This document shows positions 16,933 to 46,357 of a DNA stretch of 64,000 nucleotides, piece after piece. Positions within the stretch are counted from its first letter, which is position 1. Each line of letters opens with the position of its first letter. The DNA comes from Amoebidium appalachense (taxonomy: Eukaryota > Ichthyosporea): NCBI GenBank assembly GCA_963693365.1, contig CAVNZM010000011.1, forward strand, positions 2,790,001 to 2,854,000, in the 5' to 3' direction. Position numbers and translations under genes: made by a program. The notes below the pieces were generated by a model. The model was given only the letters and a program-made list of their open reading frames with translations. It was not told the DNA's origin and searched no databases.

Positions 16933-19404
16933 GGCCCCACAAAAGGGGGGGGGGGGGGAGGGGGAGGGGGGGGGGCTACAGGGTGGCCACGTGGGAGGCC
17001 TCTAGGAGGGGGGAGAGGGGCGGTGGCGGGAGGGGGTGAAAAGAGAGGGAGGGGGGGGGGAAATCTGAAGATCCTTTAAAGTAAGGGTGAGGAGGGGATG
17101 AGATCTAAGGAGGGAGGGGTTCAACTTGGGGGAGGAGGGATCGGAGAGGAAGGGGGAAGTAGTTTGGACGGAAAGGGGGCCAGGGGGGGAGGGGGGGGGG
17201 GGAGAAGGAGAGAGGGGGGGCTCTGAAGGAAATGGGCGAGGGGCGGAGATTAGAGGAGGATTAGAAGCTGGGGGGAGTAGAAGCTGGGGAGAGATCTGAG
17301 GAGATCTGAGGGCGGAGGGGTGCACGTGCACAGGGGAAGGGGGTGGAGGGCACGGATCCAGAGGGGGGGGGTCCATTCCTTAAGCGTGTATAAGAGCCCG
17401 GGGTTCGGTTAGGTTCCTGATTAAGATTTTTGGCCAAGAATTTAAATTTGAAAAATAAATAAACGGTAGCAAAAATCAACAACTAAGAAACAATTATTTT
17501 TGCATACACATAACTGGACTTTGGAAGATGTAAAGCAAGTGCTAAATGTCACGAATCTCTGGTCTGCTGATACAGTACGGGTACGTAATGGTTGTCAACT
17601 TGTCCATCCCATGCACCGGCAACGGTACGTCGGAATATCTCATTCATACACGGAATTTTGGAAGCCAAGAGCAACAGTGGCTTTCTAATTCTTGCTTCCA
17701 TCGCAGTTGGTGCAATTTTTGTACATATGCTGAACTTTTTAATTGAAAGCATGTTGATAGGTGTGAGTTTTTTTATGTCGCGTTTTGCCTCTTTCCCTAC
17801 GGGTGTCTGCTACATGTGTACATGTACACTGGCTGGCAATGTGAACACTTCAGACTTTTTGTTGAATTCTGCTGGTCGTCATATTGAGTAGATGATGTTC
17901 ACACCGTGTTCAGGTATCTCAGTATGCACTTGTTACTGGATAACTCGTGACGTTTTTATTGCCTCCTACATATAAGCATGCCGTGCATACTTGCATTCTT
18001 TTTGTGCATATCTTTCCGTTGAATAAATCCAGTCAAACTCTGAGCAGACTGAGGAAAAAAAAACATTCAAAATAGGCCGATCACAAGCCTCGTTACAAAA
18101 AGTCGTGGGGGACTCAGACCAAGTAATTTCAGCCAATTAGAGGATCCCCAAGCACATACCGTTAAGCTGGGAGCAAAAAAGCCATTAGACATGAGGGGTT
18201 CTCAAAAAAGTTTTGAACAAGTTTCACCGTCAATTGCATGATTGAATTGTCATCTAATTAAGAAATTTAAAAATTTAGTTTCTGTTTCCCACATTAGTTC
18301 TCATCCATTTGTGGATATTCCTTATCTAGATTATACTCTATCTATGAATATGAATGGGGCCGGTCCCACGGACCACAACCGTGGTGCAACGCCACGTGCG
18401 AGTTGTGACCGAGCCCAATTGTTTTTTTTTGCCGCGCTCCTGATTGGCTCGCTTTAATTGGTCGACTCAATCAATGTGGGATAACGGTCCGTTTACCGTG
18501 AAGATCCCATTTGCCAAGGCTAAATTCATAAACACAGTAAGAGGGAAGAGGGTAAAAAGCAAAAACCAGCAAGTGGGCATAATCGATTATATATATGTAT
18601 TAATTTGCAGGTGATTTTATTCTTCTATGCCATACAAATTGAAAAGAGCAAGGGAGATTACGGCACGCGCAACCCATGGGTAGCGTCATCAGTCCATAGG
18701 ATTGCAATAGCCTTCTCATTCGATTCGAACCAGGTCAGGAGAACCGAGGTCGGTTCGAGCCAAACATTTTTACATATATCTGGTTGCCCTTGCTTTCACC
18801 ACAGAAGGAAGAATAAAATGTGTGCTAAAAGTTGAGGTTTATTTTCAGTATGTTGAACATCTCGCGCTAGGTTTTGGGGATTGCTGCAGCCATGCACGAC
18901 ACTCCCGTTGACTTGACAGCTATTTTTAGAACTTTTTACGCTGCTTTCAGGCGGTTCGGGTCAACAAGAAGAATACATAAACTGGCCCGCCAAATTCATT
19001 ATAAATGCAATCTGGGGTGGATAAATTTAGCCTCCAGCACTTCGCCGTGACTTCGGCGAGTGCGACCGTCAGACAAAAACAAAGTTGGTTTCTGGGCTAA
19101 ACGTTGAATACACAGGCCGAAGTGTTATTGCATAGCCTTCATGGTTCCACAATAATCTGTAGTGGAGTCTCTGGAGCTCGAGGTAGGCGCTTACAGTTTT
19201 ACCTCTGTAGCCCTACTGTTGTCCTTTCTGGCCACCACCTTCCTTGCTTGGTGGTCATAATGCCTGCAGGAGATTTACAGCGGTCATGTTTTCACCAGAG
19301 GAGAACAAACAGTAGCACTACCAAAAGATACGCACAATTCAATTAGGCGCTGGTGTATTGGGCGGTGTATACGCCATAACGGCGTAGTTTTTTCCCCTTA
19401 GAGA
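15918..19404. other. Spacer with G-rich duplication and AT-rich part
   Basis: No supportable gene. 16080-16195 is a T-run/G-run/T-run compound tract. 16440-17370 is very G-rich and duplicated (separate entry). 17400-19400 is AT-rich ordinary DNA. A short open stretch at 17546-17746 contains a hydrophobic word (LLIQYGYVMVV) but has no clear splice context or family match, so it is not called. Confidence 0.5.
16400..17300 (+). repeat. G-rich imperfect tandem duplication, period about 430-450
   Basis: Landmarks repeat in the same order. The word actcaagt(c/t)tgaa occurs at about 16397 and 16847. ctacagggtggccacgt occurs at 16529 and 16976. ggggatgagatct occurs at about 16661 and 17093. Spacing drifts from 450 to 432 because poly-G runs differ in length. 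Shorter echoes (gaagctgggg, gagatctgagg) continue to about 17310. Confidence 0.85.
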
Positions 19405-19858
19405 ATGCGCGCCAATCTTCTGTCACTGCTTGCAGGTACGACAGTTTTCATTTCCACCGTGTGCCCAAGCCATGCGCGTCGTAGTCAAGCTTCAGTGCCC
19501 ACTCGCTGTCACGACCTTCGAGATGAATCTGCGTGTGAGCGACTTATTGCCGAATATGGCTGTGATAGCGAGCACGTGGTGAATGTGTGCGCACGCATGT
19601 GCCACGCTTGCACAGATGTGTGCGCGGAGGATTATGATGGTTGCCACCCTGCGTGTGCGGAAAAGGGTAGGAACGCAAAGTGCTGTGATGCCCTTTATAC
19701 GGAGGTTTGTAGCGAGGTGAGGTCGCGCGGGTATTGCAAAGAGCAACATCCAAAACGTTGGGTGGGACTGGCACTCTGTCAAGAGACCTGCAAGCTGTGC
19801 AACATAGCCACGGAAAAGAGTAAGTCCTCCCTCCCCCCCCTTCCGCCCCCTCCCCCCT

Positions 19859-19891
<33 letters not shown>

Positions 19892-20692
19892 ACCACCACC
19901 TACCTGCGCGCCCTCGTTCGAAACCTCAAGAATACGTGCTTGCCGCTGTTTGTTTGTGCTGTTCGTGTACATCGTCTACTAGCCATACCTACCTAAGATA
20001 TATTATTGAGATCGAAGAGTTTTATTGAGAGCCGTGTTGCTCGAATATATTACCGTGTGCCATGCATGTGTGTAGTGCATGTTTGCCGTACTGCACGCCT
20101 GCGCTCAAAAAATGTGTTCCCTTTTTGCTTGTACTTGGCTGCGAATGTTCAATGGCTAGGAATCGTACTGATTCCAACTTATCCTTAGCTCACGTGACTC
20201 TGGGATATGCAATCGGAAGTCATAACACTATTGCATGACGTCAAATACGACGAAGTTTTGCAATGAAAAGGAAAAGAAGCACTTGTGAGCAAATGGAAAG
20301 GCGATTAGCGGGAAGGAATAGAGGGCCGCAGAGGCGACCGAAAATAACATTTCTTCACGGTTTCGTTTGCAGACCAGAACTCCCAGAAGATGCCTATAGC
20401 ACCCTTGCATATCAACAACAAAAAGGAGAGGGATAAGAAGGAGAAAAAAAGAAAGAAGAAGCAAACTTTATGCTGTCCTTTTACAACGCAGTGCGATTTA
20501 TCTTTGCTTCTAACCTCTTTGTTCCTTCCCTTCCTCTTCCCATCCATTTACCTCTTTTCCCTCTCCAATTTAGGCTGGAAACCACCAGCCAAGTTTGCCT
20601 ATGACCCGCGATTCTCAACATCATTTGTAGACGATTCACCTTCGGCACCGGCAAAAATTGCATATGCTAAGTACATCGAGCAGAAGGGTGCG

Positions 20693-20727
<35 letters not shown>

Positions 20728-21215
20728 TTTCCACCTGTTCTGTCAGTTGGCTATGGTTGCTCTCACCATACAACCCTTCTAAGCATCCTTTCCCTTTTTT
20801 TCGCTCCCTTGCCTTTTCCCACTGCTTCTAATTCTTCTTGTTTCTTTTTGTCTTGTCTTCTTTTTCTTCTTTTTCTTCTTGCTCTTTCCCAACATTTGCC
20901 TTATTCGTTTTTTCATAGGTTGGGAGCCGCCAGTCAAGTCCGCCGACGAACCTCGGGCGTTCTGGAAATCAAGCAACGGTCTTGTGATGGATGAAATTTA
21001 CCCTGACTCTGACGTGAGGTACCTCCCATCATCAGAGCATAGGCAGGGAGGTCGCAAACACAACCAGAAAAATGCGCAAACTTGGAATAATGACGACGGA
21101 AAATCCGCATACGAAGATGTCGAGCAAAAGGGTGTGGATCTCTGCCCCTCCTCCCCCCCGCCCCCCCGCCCCCCATCCCCCTCTCCCCCCCTCCCCCTGC
21201 TGTGGTGCTGCTTTG

Positions 21216-21270
<55 letters not shown>

Positions 21271-21478
21271 ACACATTCCCACGCACACACAAATAGACAC
21301 ACGCACACACACACAAAAAAAAGGGTGGGGAGGGGGGGGGGGGGGGGGGGGGGGGGGCAGGGCTGCGCGGGGGGGGGGGGGGGGGGGGGGGGGGGGAGCA
21401 AAGTATTGTGCATGAGACCCCATTTTCTCAATCAGTTTTTTTGTAGAAAAAAATGTGCAAGACCGTGGTGGCTTTTTA

Positions 21479-21516
<38 letters not shown>

Positions 21517-22513
21517 ACCCCACAAAAAGAGGGGAAAAAAAAAAAAAAAAAAAAACCTCTCTCCGGGCCTGTCTTTTCCTTGCTTCCTTTTTGCTGTCAT
21601 CAAGAGGAAGGCATGCAACACGACATTTGACAACATTCATATTTTTGCAGGGTCACGCAGCCACTCCAAGATTGAGGCCAAGGTGATGCTCCCGCAGGCC
21701 AAAATCCTACAGCCGGACCAGAAATTCGGTGTTGCCGAGCTATCAGAGGCGAAAATTCTACAACCCGACCAGAAATTTGGTGTTGCCGAGCTACCGGAGG
21801 CCAAAATTCTACAACCGGACCAGAAATTTGGCGTGGCGCAGCTACCGGAGGCTAAAATTCTACAGCCGGACCAGAAATTCGGTGTTGTTGAGCTATCGGA
21901 GGCCAAAATCCTTCAACCGGACCAGAAATTCGGTGTGGCGCAGCTACCGGAGGCCAAAATATTACAACCGGCCCAAAAATTCGGCGTTGCCGAGCTACCG
22001 GAGGCGAAAATTCTACAACCCGACCAGAAATTCGGTGTTGCGGCGCTGCCGGAGGCCAAAATCCTACAGCCGGACCAGAAATTCAGCGTGGCATCTCCAC
22101 GGGTCCTGGAAGGGAAAGACACACCTGCAGCCACGAGCCAACCAAGCGTCCCGGTTGCCGCGGACAATACAAGCAACGCTATAAACAACCAACTGCCCTG
22201 GTACACGTGGGTGATTGTGGGCTTTGGGGTTTTCATTTTGGTCGGGATTCCGATGTGTTGTTGCCTCCGATCGATCACTAATCGGCGAAGGGAGAAGCTC
22301 CAGAGAATGTCGGATCGGTACTATGGTATTGACGAGGCTAATCCCAAATCTTCGCTTCTGGCCAAAAGCTCCCTCTCGATGAAGGCCCAGGCTGCCGACA
22401 ACAATAATTCGTTCTCTGATGGGCCCCTAGCCAGAAGTTTGTCCAAAGATAGGCGAGATGCCGATTACAACACCGTGCTGTTTGATAGGAATGCTAGCCC
22501 CCATCAGTTCTAG
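19405..22513 (+). CDS. Type I membrane protein with ShK-like modules and tandem 17-residue repeats
   Basis: Four exons: 19405-19819, 20574-20687, 20919-21131 and 21651-22513 (TAG). All introns are phase 1 and the product is 534 residues. The N-terminus (MRANLLSLLAGTTVFISTV) is a likely signal peptide. Residues about 35-135 contain at least one clear ShK-like module (C-x-x-V...GYC...W-V-x-x-x-C-x-x-T-C-x-x-C) and a preceding Cys-rich segment of similar type. Exons 2 and 3 both open W(K/E)PP-x-K and close EQK. Exon 4 begins with seven full and one partial copy of AKILQPDQKFGVAELPE, then a spacer, a membrane helix (WVIVGFGVFILVGIPMCCC), a basic stop-transfer stretch (NRRREK) and a Ser-rich cytoplasmic tail of about 70 residues. 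ShK modules occur in secreted enzymes, channel ligands and matrix proteins. Here a cell-surface or cell-wall-binding role is only an inference. I know no family with this whole layout. Confidence 0.8.
21220..21560 (+). repeat. (CA)n, poly-G and poly-C tracts in intron 3 of the ShK protein gene
   Basis: (CA)n at about 21220-21276 is followed by two poly-G runs (about 21330-21397), then poly-C (21481-21516) with an A-run at about 21536-21555, ahead of the acceptor at 21650. Confidence 0.9.
21698..22096 (+). repeat. Coding minisatellite, 51-base unit (17 residues), 7.8 copies
   Basis: Units start at 21698, 21749, 21800, 21851, 21902, 21953, 22004 and 22055 (last one partial). The core AKILQPDQKFGV is almost invariant. 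The end of each unit varies (AELSE, AELPE, AQLPE, VELSE, AALPE). One unit has PAQ for PDQ. Synonymous third-position differences between units show that the array is not very recent. Confidence 0.95.
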
Positions 22514-22623
22514 GTTGTAGATCATTGAATTATTGCATATGTTGTCTTTGGTCTGTTGTGCATGTGTATCATCTAAGTTTATATCATAAAAATGGTGGGC
22601 CTGTTTTAGGTTATCATGACTTG

Positions 22624-22624
<1 letters not shown>

Positions 22625-22666
<42 letters not shown>
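22625..22666. repeat. (TA)n microsatellite
   Basis: About 21 uninterrupted TA units, 110 bases after the stop codon of the ShK-protein gene and therefore possibly inside its 3' UTR. Confidence 0.95.
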
Positions 22667-22670
<4 letters not shown>

Positions 22671-22785
22671 TCATTGGTTGGTCTTTGATTTGGTTCTCTT
22701 GTACCATTATCCAGTTTGTTGGTGTGCTGATATATACCACAGTGTGATATGCATGAGTGGCTTTAGGTTGAAGTAAAAAAGAGCA

Positions 22786-22791
22786 AATAAA
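22786..22791 (+). promoter_or_regulatory. Candidate poly(A) signal AATAAA
   Basis: A canonical AATAAA lies 273 bases after the TAG at 22513. It is the first good signal downstream of the ShK-protein gene. Cleavage site not determined. Confidence 0.45.
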
Positions 22792-23229
22792 TTCACGATA
22801 TGCATCAAAGATGAAACATGCGGAGGCACGAATTCTTGCAAAACCGGCCGGAGAAAGATAAGGCCCTAGCACCAGCATGCGTCATGATCATGATGCACGA
22901 TCATAAATTTCCATTCGTGTAAATTTCCATTCGTGAATTTGCAATCGTGAAGCATAGAGACTGACACACGTGCACCCATGAATTAATGCACACTCCCACA
23001 CGAATGCGCATGGATGTGCAGTGTTTGTCAACTGGTTCACGCAAAGACTTACTTTTGTCCCTGTGAACCCAATTGCACTTTAGATTTGCCACGGCTCTAA
23101 CTACTTTGGCAACCCCGATCTTGCGTAAACCTTTCGTGCGCAAGAATGATAGTGCCGGTGTGTGTGCGCACATGTGCACACGTGTGTCTAAGCGTGCGCG
23201 CACACACACACACACAATGCTCACACACA

Positions 23230-23292
<63 letters not shown>

Positions 23293-23837
23293 ACACACAC
23301 ACACACACACACACATCCGGCCCCAGAGCATTCGTTTCTTTCGAATTGGCATCCAATGTTTTCCCTTTCATATTGCTTATCGTTCACATCCCAGTTCAAC
23401 CACTGTCCACAGAGCCACCGGGTAGCCTAGATTGCTTTGCGCAGTTTAAGTGTGAGTTTCGCACCCACAACGGAGTTGTCGATGGCCTCACAGACACATG
23501 TGCACACCTGCAGAGACGGTGCATGTAAATGCATCGGCACACACACGAACACACAAATACGCACGCACACACGGAACACACGCAAAAATGTGTACACAAA
23601 CACACATTTGTACACAAACACACACATACACACGTACACGTCCGCAGAACGCGTACGCGCACACGCACACACACTTTGTGTCCCCCCCCCCCCCTCCCCC
23701 TCCCCCCCCCCCTTCAAACACGCACACACTGTGACTGTGTGTATGATCTCCTATTTCTATTTTTTTGTCCTTTCTGCACTGTCACTCTTTTCTCTCTCAC
23801 TTCTCCCCCCCCCCCCCCCCCCCCTGCTCCCTCGAGC

Positions 23838-23871
<34 letters not shown>

Positions 23872-23882
23872 TTTCATCTGCT

Positions 23883-23992
23883 GAAATTGCCGAGCCTCAT
23901 TCTCTCCGGATCCTGGCTCTCACTATGTCAGAGTGATTGATGTGTGTGAGAGTGAGAGCGAGGATCCGGAGAGAATGAGGCTCGGTAATTTC
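23883..23992 (+). ncRNA. 42-base near-perfect inverted repeat; candidate hairpin RNA
   Basis: The left arm 23883-23924 and right arm 23951-23992 are reverse complements with 2 mismatches in 42 positions and no gaps. The loop is 26 bases. Pairing stops abruptly at both outer ends. The sequence of the arms is not simple repeat (it contains ccgagcctcattctctccgg). The fold has the size of an animal-type miRNA precursor (about 110 bases). It could instead be a small palindromic insertion or a replication artefact. Transcription cannot be judged. Confidence 0.5.
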
Positions 23993-24179
23993 CCACCCAA
24001 AAAAAATGAAGTGACGGGTAGCCTAGCATTTTGGAAAAACGAATATTAGCAAATACCGTATCACTAAATCGCTATCTCTATTCCCCCCCCCCCCCCCCCC
24101 CTCCCTCCCTTTCTCTCTCCCCCTCTCTCCCCAACCCCGCCCCCTCCCCCTCCCCCCCCCCCCTTTCCCTCCCTCCACC

Positions 24180-25260
<1,081 letters not shown>

Positions 25261-27263
25261 CTTGTGACTCTCAGATCTTCTTCTCCCCCTCTCCCCCCCC
25301 CTTTTTTCTCTCCTCTCTCTCGCTCTCTAAGCCTCCTTCGCAAGGCTCTCTCTCTTTCTGTCTTTCCCCCCCCAATCTCCCTTCCCCTATCTCCCCTTCC
25401 CCCTTCTCCCCCCCCCACCCCCCCCACTCTCTCTGTCGGCTCTCTCTCGCTCTCTCTCTTTCTGTCTTCCTCCCTCCCTTCCCCTACTCTCCCCCTCCCT
25501 CTCTCCCTCTCTCTCTCTCTCGACCCTTTCTCTTTCTCTCTCCCTCTCTCCTCCCCGCTCTTCTCCCCCCCGCCTCCCTTCTCTTTCCCTCATTCTATTT
25601 TAGTCTCTCCCTGCCCCCCCTCCAACTACCCCCTCTTCCCCCCTTCTCCATGTATCTTTCTCACGAACATTCGTATCAAACTTGGCCTAGACGCTGCTTT
25701 TCTTTCTGTGGTAATAAAACCATGACGTTTGCCAATCATCACTATGGACTCTAGTAGTGGTATTAAGGCCCATGGGTAATGCACTGAAAATGAATGCAGG
25801 CCGCAACCGACCATGAAAGCTTTGTTTTATTTTTGAAGTTGCCGCCAAAAGACTGTCAACTCTAATTGGAGTAGCTCATTATCCACATGCACATGATTGG
25901 ACAGAGAAGTTATCTATAGCCTTTTATGGAAATGTTGCTGATAAAAATGGCCCCTGCGAGTGGTGGCTGCTTTTCAAAGTAATCATGCTCCGATTGGCTT
26001 AACTAAAAGTCAACCGAGCATGAGGATCTTTGTGGACAGAGATTATCAGTAGACATGATCGGCAAGAATTGTGGGTAAAAACAGCAGAGAGGTCATTTTT
26101 ATGAATTATAAATTTTTTAATTTAGAAATTAGAAGAGAGAAATGCAAGCAATTTGTAAGCCAGCTTCAATAATATCCTATGTGACCGTTCCATACTCAAG
26201 ACAACGGCTTGGAAACGAAGAGGTGGGTAAACGTATATGATTTGACAATAATCACTATACCCTCAGAACCTTTAGGTTGATTGGATCGTGCCGCTTGAAA
26301 GGCATCTAGGAGGTAAACATAGTGGCAAATCCAGCATGTTTATCTCCAGCCTATAAAATGTATTAGCATCAGCCTGATCAGGACACTTACAGTCCTTTAT
26401 AAAACATAGCCTTTATAATATATTAATAAAGTCATAAATGTTTAGCGTTTTAAAATTACATATAATCACCTACAGTTTTGAAACGAGCGTCTTGTTTTCA
26501 AATATTCGAAATTCGAAGAGAGAAAGAATTCTTACCCTTTCACCGTTTTCTTGTTATATCAACAGAATTTGAATCTGACTCTCCCTAAACCAACATGGAT
26601 TGTGTTCGGGCTGACTGTTCAAGGTTTCCAGTGTCACCGGGTGTAGGCGGACACTGCTTCCGACCCCGTTTTTCCGAAATGTAAGGCCCAGGGCCACAAA
26701 GCACCTCCCCCACCATTTTTCTTTGACAAGCGTGCAATAAGCTACTATAATATCTTTTCTTCTTTTTTTAATTAGCACACCGAAACTAGGATTTTGTTGC
26801 GTCCCACCCAATACATTTCAAGGTCGAAACTGGGTTGGTGATCATTTTTAGCAACACACGATATATCAATAGGCAAAGGGGACACCATTTTAATGTTTCT
26901 TTGCAAACGCTACTAAAACAGAACGCAAATTATTTAGAAGGCAGCTGAAACATCAAACCAGTGGAAGAGAGCGTGTTGTAGAAAAATCACCTCGCTCGCA
27001 TCTTACACAGTAATTCCATTTCAAAACACATTACACTTAAAACAACTTTCGACAGTGACATGGTGGTATTGTTCGTTGTTTCAATCGTCCATGTGCAAGG
27101 CATACAAACGAAACATACGCAGCATTGAGCCCACTAATTTTTAATCTCGGTAGGGATATATGCCTCCGTGTGTCACTTCCCGCCAGTTGTTATATAGTTA
27201 TCAGCACACGTATACATATTCCATAATAACACCTAGACTGAACATCACAACAAACAACAACAA

Positions 27264-43115
<15,852 letters not shown>

Positions 43116-44131
43116 GTTTTTGCATAATTACTGACGTGTGACACAGACATTTTGCTTCGTTTATTTTATTTTATTTTATTTTATTTTATTTTTTGGGGGG
43201 GAGGGGGAGGATGGAGGGGGAAGGGGGGGGGGGGGGGGGATGGGGGATGTGTTGAGACGAGGGGGGAAGGGGGAGGGGAGGGGGATGGGGGATTGGGGAT
43301 GGGGGCGTAATATGGACACAGCTCTGGATAGCTCGATCGTGGTGGGATGTGCCTAACATCTATTATTGTTATAATGCGCATTTTGACACAAAAGTCCACT
43401 TGATACAGGGTGACTTAGATATCTGGTGTTTGGGGAAAGACATGCGCGAAAGCAACATGGTATAGGTGTGAGAAGCACACGCCCTGACACACACGCGCGC
43501 CCACGCTCGCACAAGCACACACACACAATCTTGCTCACTAACTTACATGTGATCATGCATACGAGGCACACACGGTGGCACACACGGACACGTGTACATA
43601 CACACACACAGTATGGTACCGGGGGGGGGGGGGGGGAGGGGAGGGGGGAGGGGGAGGGGGGAGGGGGAGGGGGGGGTTGGCGCATCCCTATGTACTTGTA
43701 TTACTATCTAATCCTTACTACTAGGGTAAACATTTGGGCTGCACATACTACTGTAATAGATGGTATCTAAACCGCTAAATATTTGGCATATATATGAATA
43801 TAAACGAGTAATAATCATCTCTCTCAGCACTAGCCTTGCGACTACAATATGTAAATACTGCGCAAAAGTAAATATGTAAGTGGAGAACAACCGTTTGCAG
43901 GCGAACTGAAATGTTCTCAGGACTATATGAGGTGGCATGTACAGATCTCTGCTGTGTGCCTGTGTGTGTCCTTATGAAGAAGTGGCGGGCCAATGCTTGC
44001 AAGGGTGCCCCTGGTAATGGCATGCGAACGTTTTTCTTTAGCTCTCTACCCGGCACTGCCTAAATTTTAGCAACCTGATGATGTCGATCTCAAGCACATT
44101 TATGTACACCAGGTGCGACTGTTGTTGTAAC

Positions 44132-44203
44132 GGCTCGATGGCTCAGATGGCAGAGCGTCTGCCTAGTAAGCAGAAGGTCCCGAGTTCGATTCTCGGTCGA
44201 GCC
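44132..44203 (+). tRNA. tRNA-Thr (anticodon AGT)
   Basis: All four arms fold without mismatch. Acceptor stem ggctcga / tcgagcc; D stem gctc / gagc; anticodon stem tctgc / gcaga with loop ctagtaa (anticodon AGT at 44165-44167); T stem ccgag / ctcgg with loop ttcgatt. The internal A box (TGGCTCAGATGG) and B box (GAGTTCGATTC) of RNA polymerase III are present. There is no intron and no encoded CCA, as expected for a eukaryotic nuclear gene. The base at the discriminator position is T. The wobble A would be read as inosine, decoding ACU/ACC (and ACA). Confidence 0.95.
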
Positions 44204-44205
44204 TC

Positions 44206-44212
44206 TTTTTTT
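44206..44212 (+). terminator. RNA polymerase III T-run terminator
   Basis: Seven consecutive T residues start three bases after the acceptor stem of the tRNA-Thr gene. Confidence 0.85.
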
Positions 44213-44523
44213 ACCCCCTGTTTCTCTCCTTTTTTTTCTTTTCTTTTCTTTTGTTTTTCTTCTCTCTCTTTTTGTTTTTTCCGTGCTTTCAAATTTTCAG
44301 TTCACGTTCCGTAGATGACATCTCAGCCCGCATCGGGCAACAGGTGCCTCGTTGCATGTCTGTGCTTGTACATGTACTGCCTTGGGCTACATCATCACAA
44401 CTAGCTTTTGTACGCATTATTTTTAAATAAATGTACATTCGAGCTCGTTCTATGCCGCAGAGCAGCTTGCCAATGATGCATGTTAACGACATTTGGGTGA
44501 TAAATTATGTGTGTGTGTGCCAC

Positions 44524-44581
<58 letters not shown>

Positions 44582-44641
44582 CGCGCGAATATGGAGGTTG
44601 GGTGAGTGGGTAGATGATTGCGGTATGGTGGTACCGGAGGT

Positions 44642-44686
<45 letters not shown>

Positions 44687-44698
44687 CGTGTCCTTGTG

Positions 44699-44751
<53 letters not shown>

Positions 44752-45484
44752 CTGCTACTGTGTGCTACAAAATCATTATCTCGGACGAAATTTAATAATA
44801 ATTGTTGGCAGCCCAGCCCTGCTTGAGCACCGTATTACCTTGATGCCTTTCTTCGGTTATTGACAACAAGGGTGAGTTATATTTTCGTATTTCGCTAAAA
44901 CAATACCAGGTGCTACATATAATATGTGTCTTTTGAATATTTCTACATCTTACATATTGCATAGGTTGAGAGCCATGATAACAATACTCCTTTGAAGCAT
45001 TGTACGTGTTGCAACTACATATGGGGCCGAGTTTTGCAAGTACAACAAGCAGATTCGATTTTCGTAAACACAAGCCAAGATCTCAACTCTTCACGCCCGG
45101 AGAAAGTCAAAACTTGGTAGTACATGCTCGTCAGAGTCTAAACCGCCATCCGTGTCGACAGAAACCATCACAGGAAATTCATACATTATACATCAGCAAC
45201 AAAATGCAAACCTCCCATGCTGAGGCCGAAGTTGAAAAACTCGGCAACAACCGACATTAGCAACGTTCAAGAAAAAGGCCAGGCATAGTTGCCTTGCCGG
45301 ATATACAAGAAGAACAAAATACATTCGATATAACAAAAAGGTAGAAAGAAATGTGCTGCCCACACACTCCTCAAACACGCCTTCAGGAAGCCCGTGTTCC
45401 TTTAAGCTTTTTCGGCTAAGTAGTAGTAAAAAGACAGGTATGTACAAGAGACCCCTAACAATAAAGTTAAAGATACGATACCCA

Positions 45485-46326
45485 CTACACGCTCTCGGCT
45501 CTCGGCTTGTTCTCCTCCTCTCCACTGCTACCCGCTGGAATCTCCGATTCATGATGAGATCCAGCGAGCCTGTCCATTCTTCCCGATTTGGACCTAACCG
45601 TCTGCATCAATTGGCTGACAAACCGCGAATCAGCCATCGACACGTCACCCCTAATAAGGTGAAGGAATGTGGCCGAAAATGAGTCCATTAAAAAAATGAG
45701 CAGGGCTACCTGGTGTCCCATCTGTTGAAGCGCAACCTGGGCTGTAACTTCCATAGGGACAAACTCGATTATCAGCGCGTAGCCGAACTCAAACACAAAG
45801 TATACAATCACCGTGCGTATGTTCTGGTTCCTGCATAAGGGAGAATGGGTTAGTCCAGATTGTCAGAAAAAAGAATCCTTGGGGGTACAACAACACATTT
45901 AAGTGCATCAGAGGTACATAATGAGAGAGTAGTGATGACGCTCAGTGCAACGTGCCCCCCCCCCCCCACACACACACACACACACATATACACATACACA
46001 CACCTTTCTTTCCCCTTACCTAAGTTGTGGATGATGTAGTGATATGGGACTGACTCGACTTGCATTCTTTCAAACATGTTCATTAAATGGAAAGGTGGTG
46101 TGTCTGGAATAGTGTGTAATTCCTATTCAAACCCCCCCCCCCCCCCCAAAAAAAAAAAAAAAAAAAAGAAAAGAAAAAGGAACAAGAAAAGGGGAAAAAG
46201 AAAAGGGGGGAAAAAGGGGGGGAAAGGGTATGTGTGTGTGTGTGTGTGTGTGGAGGAAGAGGGGGGGGGGGGGGGGGGGGGGGAAGGGAGGGGGTGGGTG
46301 GGTGGGTGGGTGGGTGGTGTGTGTGT

Positions 46327-46357
<31 letters not shown>

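Larger units (their letters stand above)
43116..45484. other. Spacer with simple repeats and a tRNA gene
   Basis: Apart from the tRNA at 44132-44203 no gene is supported. It holds (TTTTA)n at about 43157-43191, G-rich sequence (43195-43310 and 43620-43677), (GT)n at about 44525-44577 and 44643-44690, and poly-G (44700-44751). Confidence 0.6.

Noticed and set aside
17546-17891. Possible relic of a membrane-protein gene (LLIQYGYVMVV, then a hydrophobic run in another frame)
   Set aside because: Too short, two frames needed, no splice signals, and the resemblance to any family is not convincing.
23437-23940. Cys/His-containing open frames near the hairpin
   Set aside because: They consist mostly of CA repeat and C-run translations and lack a plausible gene structure.
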